Origin: Bacteroidia bacterium
Lineage (GTDB): Bacteria; Bacteroidota; Bacteroidia; Bacteroidales; Azobacteroidaceae
Assembly: GCA_025996865.1 (NCBI GenBank)
Contig: BNTV01000028.1
Coordinates: forward strand, 1-42,822
Direction: 5' to 3'
DNA: 42,822 bases
Shown here: piece by piece, positions 8,215 to 14,236 of the stretch
Position numbering within the stretch: the first letter of the stretch is position 1
How the letters are laid out: each line of letters begins with the position of its first letter
Program-made: the position numbers and the translations under genes
Notes under the pieces: generated by a model
What the model was told of the DNA's origin: nothing
Seen by the model: the letters and a program-made list of their open reading frames with translations, nothing else
Database searches by the model: none

Positions 8215-10146
8215 TCACCTGTAATCCAAGGGCGGATAACAAATAATCACAATCTGCTTTTCTAACTCTTCCACACCATTCGATAAAAAGAACCCGAGAG
8301 CAGACTGTGCGTAATACATTTCCTGTCTATCTTCAGGAGTATGCTTAAAATCCACTCCAATGTGATATACGAATATTCCAGTGCGTGTACTAATCACCCT
8401 TAATTTCGGAGGATTCGTATTGAAATTCAGATAACGGGTTGTTCCATAGATTGGCTGCGTATATCTATGGGTTTCAAATACCCTCACCTCAGCATCTTTG
8501 GGCGTCCACGTAACGGTAAACGGAAGTGCGTCCTGATTTATTGCTTGAATTAAAGGATAATTGAATCTTAATGTATCAATCACAGATCCGTTAGGTACTA
8601 ACTCAATCCCTGATATTTTTCCTTCGCCGCTATAAAAAGTAATAGACACTCCTTCCCGTATATCTTGTACAACCTGAACGGTATAGCGAAGCCGTCCGGC
8701 CGCAAAAATAATATTGGCATAACGGGGCTTTCCGGTAGTATTTTGAGAGAAAGTCAATAGCAGGCTATCTTCTTTCAACGATTCGCTATAAGCGCCTACG
8801 TTTATCGTGTGGTTGGGAGCGGTAACAGTCAACCAGCTAACCGGCGACTTTCCGTCCTCATCCGTAATATTGTTGATGATCCACCCTCGTTTAGTTGACG
8901 TTGCGTAATTTGTATTAACGATGAGAACATTATGTCCATGGTTTGCTGTGCAGGCATCGCGTGAAAAATCGAACTTGTTTTTATTTACATAAAGAAAATA
9001 TTGCCCGTTAAAAGAGACGGCCAAATTGTTGCCCGCCCACATTTCTACCTCTGTCTGCATATTTTCCGCTTTCGATTCGAATGCTTCCTGTGGGTCTTCG
9101 TGTCCTCTATCCATTACATTCGTAATGTTAATCAGGTATCTGTAATTGCGTAGAATATCTTTGTACGTTACGCCGTCATCTTCCAGGAAATCGACGCGGT
9201 AATAAGTCTCTTTCGTATCTTTGTCATATAGACCGCCCACAACCAGACAGGTTGCTTCCAGCGGGTTGTCGTCGGCCGGCGCCGGCGATTCGAAAGTATA
9301 AATAGAGCTTCTTACGGCTACATCCGTAGTTCCCGGCGAGGTGAAATCGGTATAAATCAGCGGGCCTAACTGGTTTTTAGGTGTTTCCGGAAGGCTCGGA
9401 GCGGTTACGGAAATGCTGTTTGTCGTCTTTTGAACGGCTGAGCTATTGGGAGCAATGCGTCCATTGGTCAGGGTATTGTATAATCTGACACTTTTTAGCT
9501 TAAATTTACTTTTCAGACCGGTGACTGTTTCGTCCAGTTGAACGTCGATTTTAGCCAACATGCGAAGCAGGGTAACCGACAGTTGCGTCGTATTTTGTGT
9601 AATCTTTGTGCTTATTTCGCCCCACATGGGCAAAGCCGTGTAATTGGAAGTGCTGATTGTATTCCACTTTGCATTTGTTCCCGACAACGCAAATTCCAAT
9701 TGGGAAAGGAAAATGTCTTTTGGCGTGTCTTTCCAGCTCTTTGATTTTAGAATCCCGTCAATAAGCGTACCGGCATTGGTGATAAAGACCAATTCCTGTT
9801 CATAATCTTTCAGGCGCACAATTACTTTACTGTTTTGCGTGCTTGCGCCCTGTGTATTATCGGTTAATTTCCCTACGGTATGATAATCGTAATAGGAGTT
9901 GCCGGAGTTGTCTTTGCGAAACGCTATCAAATCAAGCGTTTGGATTATATTTTCCTGTGTCGCACCGATAGAACGAAGTTGAGAAGTCGGTTCTTTAATT
10001 GCAGGCACCTTCATTGAAAGAACAATTTCTTGTTCTTTTCCGGAAGATTCTCCGGAAGTATTTTCATTGACGCCTTCTTCACTACAAGAAAAAGCAAGCA
10101 ACGAAAAAGTTATAATAAACATTAATTTACAGATTTCTTTCATCAT
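8215..10146 (-). CDS. Large fimbrillin-like lipoprotein (FimA/Mfa1-type pilin candidate)
   Basis: A 643-residue lipoprotein. The signal peptide ends LLAFSC, so the lipidated cysteine is about residue 21. The sequence PTSQLRSIGATQEN follows. An arginine there (about 58) sits where trypsin-like gingipain-type proteases cut type V pilins to free the donor strand. Residues about 60-390 have the beta-rich, Thr/Ser/Asn-rich character of FimA/Mfa-like fimbrillins. Residues about 400-500 resemble a BACON-like beta-sandwich (SWLTVTAPNHTINVGAYSES). The last 140 residues are unassigned. Most major pilins are nearer 350-450 residues, so this could be a tip adhesin or an unusually large stalk pilin. It is the last gene of the DUF3575-DUF3868-Mfa2 operon, with a tandem repeat just before its start. 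Confidence 0.7.
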   Translation of the reverse strand: MMKEICKLMFIITFSLLAFSCSEEGVNENTSGESSGKEQEIVLSMKVPAIKEPTSQLRSIGATQENIIQTLDLIAFRKDNSGNSYYDYHTVGKLTDNTQGASTQNSKVIVRLKDYEQELVFITNAGTLIDGILKSKSWKDTPKDIFLSQLEFALSGTNAKWNTISTSNYTALPMWGEISTKITQNTTQLSVTLLRMLAKIDVQLDETVTGLKSKFKLKSVRLYNTLTNGRIAPNSSAVQKTTNSISVTAPSLPETPKNQLGPLIYTDFTSPGTTDVAVRSSIYTFESPAPADDNPLEATCLVVGGLYDKDTKETYYRVDFLEDDGVTYKDILRNYRYLINITNVMDRGHEDPQEAFESKAENMQTEVEMWAGNNLAVSFNGQYFLYVNKNKFDFSRDACTANHGHNVLIVNTNYATSTKRGWIINNITDEDGKSPVSWLTVTAPNHTINVGAYSESLKEDSLLLTFSQNTTGKPRYANIIFAAGRLRYTVQVVQDIREGVSITFYSGEGKISGIELVPNGSVIDTLRFNYPLIQAINQDALPFTVTWTPKDAEVRVFETHRYTQPIYGTTRYLNFNTNPPKLRVISTRTGIFVYHIGVDFKHTPEDRQEMYYAQSALGFFLSNGVEELEKQIVIICYPPLDYR

Positions 10147-10192
10147 GGCTATTCATCTTTATTTTGTTATACATCTTTATTTTGTTATACAT
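10127..10192 (-). other. Possible upstream ORF overlapping the pilin start
   Basis: An ATG two bases after the anchor-gene stop opens 21 codons (MYNKIKMYNKIKMNS then six more). It ends in TAA about 20 bases inside the pilin gene, in another frame. Each 18-bp repeat unit ends AAAGATG, so every unit supplies an in-frame ATG with purines in front of it. It could couple translation of the pilin to that of the anchor. The peptide itself is probably not functional, and chance is a real alternative. Confidence 0.25.
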
Positions 10193-10200
10193 TTTTATTT
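10154..10200. repeat. 18-bp tandem repeat at the anchor-pilin junction
   Basis: The unit CATCTTTATTTTGTTATA occurs at 10154-10171 and 10172-10189. A partial copy from 10190 runs into the stop codon of the anchor gene. It fills nearly the whole gap before the pilin start. The unit equals six codons, so gain or loss of copies changes spacing but not frame. Confidence 0.85.
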
Positions 10201-11160
10201 ATAAATATCTAATACTTCGTCGGATGTACTTTCAGACCATCCGTTTATTGTTATCTTTAATGCTATTTCCGCTTCCGGAGGACTGGAATTGATTTCGAGA
10301 TAATAATCATGGTTTTTGTCGAAATCAATATCCGGATATTTAGATAAAATCAGATCTATCAAATTCTTGGATAAATTTTCACGGAACAATTCTTTCTTGT
10401 TTACAAGATTTGTAAAAGAAATGGTTGTATTCGCTCTCTCTTTCGACAATTTCAGAATATTCAAAGTAGTTTCCAATGTATCTGCGCCACCATGTTTGAT
10501 TGTCATATAAGTGAAATTAGGACAAGCATCGAAATTCCCGTCTAAAGTATAAATCCTGTTGTCGGCGGATATGGCATATTGAAAATTGGGAATATCCACC
10601 CAGGAAGGTTCTAAGGAAGACTCGGGATGTGCCAGGCCGATTACTCTCAGATTAATCGTATTTGTGAATTGCATAACGGGAATGGTGAGAACATAGTTGG
10701 AAGCATCCAGCTCTTGCTGTTCAAGCTCCCCGTAACACAAAAAAGGAATTTTTTTCGAGGGTTCCTCGACAACGCTTGTCGCAGGGATTTCAAAACTCAA
10801 TCTTGCCGCGTGCATAGACGTTTGACCTGCGATACAGGAATCCATTTTTACTTGTCCCTTGTAATTTAACCACACATTGAAATAATATTTTCCGGGAGGA
10901 AGCGTCCAATCCGGAGTGTAGGTTTTATTTAACTCAGGTCTTCCGGAAATCTCATAGGAGGTGACAAAAACTCCTTCTTTGTTAAACACATACACTTTTG
11001 CCGAGTATAAACTGTCATTAATGATATTGTTTCCTTCGTATGGAACCAATACAAATTGGGGAATTATTTCGTTCGTCCGGCAAATGGAGAGATCTTCCCC
11101 GATACAAGAGGGAAATCCCATGCAAACTAAAATTCCGATATAATAAACTATTTTTTTCAT
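10195..11160 (-). CDS. FimB/Mfa2-family fimbrial anchor lipoprotein
   Basis: A 321-residue lipoprotein with signal peptide MKKIVYYIGILVCMGFPSC, lipidated at cysteine 19. The sequence right after it, IGEDLSIC, matches the short Cys-containing start typical of the FimB/Mfa2 family (DUF1812). Mfa2 and FimB proteins end the pilus at the cell surface and control its length and attachment. The body is beta-rich, consistent with two transthyretin-like sandwiches. It lies between the DUF3868 gene and the large fimbrillin gene. The stop codon is shared with the end of the tandem repeat. Assignment rests on lipobox, N-terminal motif, length and neighbours. Confidence 0.82.
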   Translation of the reverse strand: MKKIVYYIGILVCMGFPSCIGEDLSICRTNEIIPQFVLVPYEGNNIINDSLYSAKVYVFNKEGVFVTSYEISGRPELNKTYTPDWTLPPGKYYFNVWLNYKGQVKMDSCIAGQTSMHAARLSFEIPATSVVEEPSKKIPFLCYGELEQQELDASNYVLTIPVMQFTNTINLRVIGLAHPESSLEPSWVDIPNFQYAISADNRIYTLDGNFDACPNFTYMTIKHGGADTLETTLNILKLSKERANTTISFTNLVNKKELFRENLSKNLIDLILSKYPDIDFDKNHDYYLEINSSPPEAEIALKITINGWSESTSDEVLDIYK

Positions 11161-11203
11161 TCAATTTTACTTTTCGTAGATACAACAATAGTTAATCAAA
11201 AAA

Positions 11204-12721
11204 TTATTTATATTCGAATTCGGCTTTATCTCGAAGATAAGTCTTGTACTGCTCTTTTATTTTTTCCAATGAGCGAAGATTTTCGTTTGCACTATTTACT
11301 CCGCGATCCCTTGCTTTTTCCAGGTAATACTGGGCTTGCTGGAAATTGTTCTGGTACATGTAAACGAGTCCGAGACTGTTCCATGCATCCGGGTCGGATT
11401 CATATTGCACGAGTATTTCTTGGGCTTCCGGGATATTACCGGCTAAAATATTGGCAGTAGCTGCATTCAGATTAGCGATTTTATCGTAGGGGAAAGATTT
11501 CACGGCTTGCAAAAATACATCGTTGAAAGGTCTGCTTCCCTCTTCGTAAGAGTATGCAATCTGATACATTTCCTCCAGGCTCAGCATGTTGGGTTTGGAT
11601 TTCAACAATTCTTTTCCTTTGTCAACTGAATAATGAGGTACGGTATATTCGATTCTGTAATCCGACCTGCGCAAACGCGGGAAAAGATTGTGCATCATAT
11701 AGTTCCATGGACCGCCTCCGGCAATTCCCTTCAATTGCCTTTCTTTTTCGTCGTAAGCGCTACTGCTGCGGATAATGCGTAAAACTTCGGATTTATGTTC
11801 AATCTTCGAATCGGTGGAAACCGCTTTTTCCAAATCGCTCCAGGCTTCACCCATTCCTTTGGCGATGAGAATACCGCCCGGAATATTGTAGAGGTTTTGT
11901 ATATAATCGGACAAAGCGTTCGCCCGTTTTTCCGATAAATTCAAGTTCAGGTCGGAAGAGGCTTCGGGAGAGGCGTATGCTTTGATAGATACAGATGTAA
12001 TCCGGGTGGTTGATTCCTCCCTTACGTATTGCAGGCTGTGTCTGATTTTTTCCAATTCCCGGCTGTTATTGTACAATTTGGGTAAAATATTCCATTTCCC
12101 TGTCTCGAAAATGATGTAAGCATCTCCGCTTTCGTCCCGTTTTTTGATTTCCTCTTTCTGTGGAATGACAAAATTAACGGAAGGCGTAAAATCTCCAATG
12201 AAGGCTGCGTAGTCAATTCCATTGGCAATCAAGAGGCTGGCATATTCCTCTCCGGCTCCTCCGCAACCGCACAAATCTTCTATCAGGTAAAGAGAAGCCT
12301 TTTTCATCCAGGGTTCATAAGAGATGGATGTTTTATAGGGAATTTTAGTGGAGAGTGTTTTTTTATTTGCTTTTATTACGGAATACGAATTGTCCCGTTT
12401 TCCGCTGAGAGACAGGGAGCGTTTGTACAGATTGGCTCGTTTTTTCCCGTTCACGACTACGGGAGGCAGTTCGGCTCGATTGTTGGCGCCTTTAATAATC
12501 GGAGTTAAGACCAATTGCCGGTTGGATGAAACATTCGCGCCGTTTAGCAAAATGTCAATATCTATGAGTACGTTGCCTCCTTTACTTATATTTACATTAT
12601 TCTTCTTGACGGTTATCTGATTCAGAACCTTATTGTTTTGTCCATAAATGCTAAGGGCAAAAAGGCCAAAGAGAAGAATTGCAACAGTTGATTTACGATA
12701 TCCGGATTTCATATTATTCAT
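11204..12721 (-). CDS. DUF3868 / OmpA-like protein with TPR-like C-terminus
   Basis: A 505-residue exported protein with a signal peptide ending LSIYGQ. The N-terminal third is beta-rich and matches my recollection of DUF3868. It includes a short Cys-Gly-Cys-Gly-Gly stretch (DLCGCGGAGEEYAS) near 150. Residues about 240-290 are an OmpA C-terminal-like peptidoglycan-binding region, seen in IKAYASPEASSDLNLNLSEK and RANALSDYI. The last 90 residues look like tetratricopeptide repeats (DAWNSLGLVYMYQNNFQQAQ). DUF3575 and DUF3868 genes often stand upstream of Mfa/Fim pilus genes in Bacteroidales, as here. The role is probably in pilus assembly or outer-membrane anchoring; the mechanism is not known to me. 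Confidence 0.8.
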   Translation of the reverse strand: MNNMKSGYRKSTVAILLFGLFALSIYGQNNKVLNQITVKKNNVNISKGGNVLIDIDILLNGANVSSNRQLVLTPIIKGANNRAELPPVVVNGKKRANLYKRSLSLSGKRDNSYSVIKANKKTLSTKIPYKTSISYEPWMKKASLYLIEDLCGCGGAGEEYASLLIANGIDYAAFIGDFTPSVNFVIPQKEEIKKRDESGDAYIIFETGKWNILPKLYNNSRELEKIRHSLQYVREESTTRITSVSIKAYASPEASSDLNLNLSEKRANALSDYIQNLYNIPGGILIAKGMGEAWSDLEKAVSTDSKIEHKSEVLRIIRSSSAYDEKERQLKGIAGGGPWNYMMHNLFPRLRRSDYRIEYTVPHYSVDKGKELLKSKPNMLSLEEMYQIAYSYEEGSRPFNDVFLQAVKSFPYDKIANLNAATANILAGNIPEAQEILVQYESDPDAWNSLGLVYMYQNNFQQAQYYLEKARDRGVNSANENLRSLEKIKEQYKTYLRDKAEFEYK

Positions 12722-13341
12722 TATTTAAGAAAATAGATTAAAGAAATGCCGGCCTGGGTAAGACCGAAATAATTTTTGTTATCACGACTGATTAATTTTC
12801 CACATTCTTCACAATAATACGTGTCGTAATTCAAATAAGCATAGCCTATTCCCAAAGAAGCCTCCAGACTCCACCGGGGAGCCAGGTAGAACTGATAGCC
12901 GTACGTTAAACCTCCGCCGGCCAGCCAACCTTCAAAGCGGTGCTCTTGCATGTAATCGGAAAACGGAATACTCCATACTTTATTAACACCGCCTACATTA
13001 TAATAGGCATAATGAGCGTGTATTCCGAAAAAATGACCGGTAAACGCTTCACAAAACCACCATCGCCATTCCGGTTGAAACAAGATAAACTTGAATTTCT
13101 TGCTGTTGTCGTTGAATGTCCATGGATTATAAGTAACAGGAAGTTTTAACGTGGAAGTGTTACTAAGTTTAAACTCCATCCCCAAGTTCATGCTTGTAGT
13201 TGCATCGTAAAGAAGATTGCTGTTAATAGCTACCGATGGGATTTTGTTCACAACCATTTTTGTCTCTTGTGTATAACTTTTGAAACAAAAGAATAGCAGT
13301 GGTAGGAAGATGACACTTTTTTTTAATTTTTTGTATGCCAT
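12721..13341 (-). CDS. DUF3575 family outer-membrane protein
   Basis: A 206-residue exported protein with a signal peptide of about 25 residues ending KSYTQ. The mature chain begins with NSNLLYDATTSMNLGMEFKL, which fits the typical start of DUF3575 proteins. It continues with alternating beta-strand patterns rich in Tyr, Trp and Gly and ends in IYFLK, like a small beta-barrel. Its stop shares one base with the start of the DUF3868 gene, so the two are translationally coupled. It is first in the pilus operon, behind a TACCTTTG promoter element. A function in pilus biogenesis is inferred from context only. Confidence 0.82.
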   Translation of the reverse strand: MAYKKLKKSVIFLPLLFFCFKSYTQETKMVVNKIPSVAINSNLLYDATTSMNLGMEFKLSNTSTLKLPVTYNPWTFNDNSKKFKFILFQPEWRWWFCEAFTGHFFGIHAHYAYYNVGGVNKVWSIPFSDYMQEHRFEGWLAGGGLTYGYQFYLAPRWSLEASLGIGYAYLNYDTYYCEECGKLISRDNKNYFGLTQAGISLIYFLK

Positions 13342-13411
13342 GACACGAGTTATTAAAATGTAAAATTAATCCAATAAATAATCTAAAATTGTATAATATT
13401 TGTCACATCTG

Positions 13412-13438
13412 CAAAGGTATGAAACATTTTTAAACAAA
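13412..13438 (-). promoter_or_regulatory. Promoter of the pilus operon
   Basis: On the minus strand TACCTTTG (13412-13419) matches the Bacteroidetes -7 consensus TAnnTTTG exactly. A TTTG at 13435-13438 lies 15 bases upstream, shorter than the usual 18-20, so the -33 part is less certain. It predicts a leader of about 65 bases before the DUF3575 start. The flanking region 13342-13540 is strongly AT-rich and holds no gene. Confidence 0.5.
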
Positions 13439-13547
13439 AAATAATAATTTTCAATTTTAAATCCAATTTTTAATACAATTTTGTTTTTTTAACAATTTTA
13501 TTTTTTAAAATAAAAAATACCGCTTTCAAAAATAAGAAAGCAAGTAT

Positions 13548-13573
13548 AAAAAAAGACACTCGCAACTGAGTGT
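13548..13573 (-). terminator. Rho-independent terminator after tRNA-Thr
   Basis: On the minus strand a stem ACACTC / GAGTGT (13556-13561 with 13568-13573, six-base loop) is followed by CTTTTTTTAT. This is a classic terminator shape. It lies about 36 bases beyond the tRNA 3' end and would end the transcript carrying the 140-residue gene and the tRNA. Confidence 0.75.
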
Positions 13574-13608
13574 AATTGTCTAATGGTCAATAGGTTAAAT
13601 GTAAAAAG

Positions 13609-13681
13609 AGCCACTGACGAGACTCGAACTCGTGACCTGCGCGTTACGAATGCGCTGCTCTACCGACTGAGCTACGGTGGC
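13609..13681 (-). tRNA. tRNA-Thr (anticodon CGU)
   Basis: The minus strand folds as a 73-base cloverleaf. The acceptor arm starts GCCACCG, the D-arm is GCTC...GAGC, the anticodon loop TTCGTAA gives anticodon CGT for codon ACG, and the T-arm is ACGAG-TTCGAGT-CTCGT. The central part resembles threonine CGU tRNAs of other bacteria. No CCA is encoded. Two pairs are imperfect: C6 with A67 in the acceptor stem and A31 with C39 in the anticodon stem. It starts 10 bases after the stop of the preceding small gene and is probably co-transcribed with it. Confidence 0.9.
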
Positions 13682-13691
13682 CTGTTTTTTC

Positions 13692-14114
13692 TTACCGTAA
13701 CAAATTTTTCAGGAAATTGTCCAGATTTTTTTCCATTTCCGGCCAAATATCTCCTTCCAATTTAATGGTGTCGTCGTCCAAAAAAAATATTTCTTCCGTT
13801 ACGGCGAAATATTTATCCGTCAGACTGATTGTAAACGGTTTGAAAATATAGTCTTTGTCAAAGAAATTTGATTGTTCAAGCTGTTGGGCTACCAATCGAA
13901 GTGTAGGGCAACTCAGTTCCTCTCCGGAAGATAATTGTACTTCATTCAGAAGATTTTCCAAATCGTCGTAAAAGAAAAGGATATTTTCTTCATTATCATA
14001 ATACAAATACAAATCCCCTAAAGAACCGGCCTCTTTTCTGGACTCATAATTCTTTAGACTTTCTCTAATTGCTATTTCCAGCAAAGGAGCCTGTGTTTTG
14101 TTTATTACTTTCAT
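13692..14114 (-). CDS. Small hypothetical protein upstream of tRNA-Thr
   Basis: The start chosen is the ATG at 14114 (MKVINKTQAPLLEIAIRESL), giving 140 residues. The frame is open further upstream, but that part only shadows the next gene, and a good promoter lies directly in front of this ATG. The protein is acidic, has no signal peptide or membrane helix, and looks like a small soluble alpha/beta protein with segments such as GDLYLYYDNEENILFFYDDL. I do not recognise a family. Its stop is 10 bases from the tRNA gene, so the two probably share a transcript ending at the hairpin near 13556. Confidence 0.7.
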   Translation of the reverse strand: MKVINKTQAPLLEIAIRESLKNYESRKEAGSLGDLYLYYDNEENILFFYDDLENLLNEVQLSSGEELSCPTLRLVAQQLEQSNFFDKDYIFKPFTISLTDKYFAVTEEIFFLDDDTIKLEGDIWPEMEKNLDNFLKNLLR

Positions 14115-14123
14115 TTGACGGCG

Positions 14124-14154
14124 CAAAGGTAATAAAAAATTTGGTATTACAAAA
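14124..14154 (-). promoter_or_regulatory. Promoter of the small gene and tRNA-Thr
   Basis: The minus strand carries TTTTG (14150-14154), 18 bases, then TACCTTTG (14124-14131), a near-ideal Bacteroidetes promoter. The ATG follows nine bases after the -7 element, so the message should have a very short leader or none. This supports the start chosen for the 140-residue gene. Confidence 0.65.
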
Positions 14155-14236
14155 TTATTTTTTTTTCGCCATTTCACCATTTTGAAAGCAATTGCAGGCA
14201 AATCCGCAGGTACACGATAGCCGCCCATCATCTTGT

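Noticed and set aside
7940..8242. 100-codon minus-strand frame across the tolC upstream gap
   Set aside because: It overlaps the tolC start in another frame, is rich in Phe, Tyr and Ile as expected of AT-rich DNA, and shows no domain or signal peptide.
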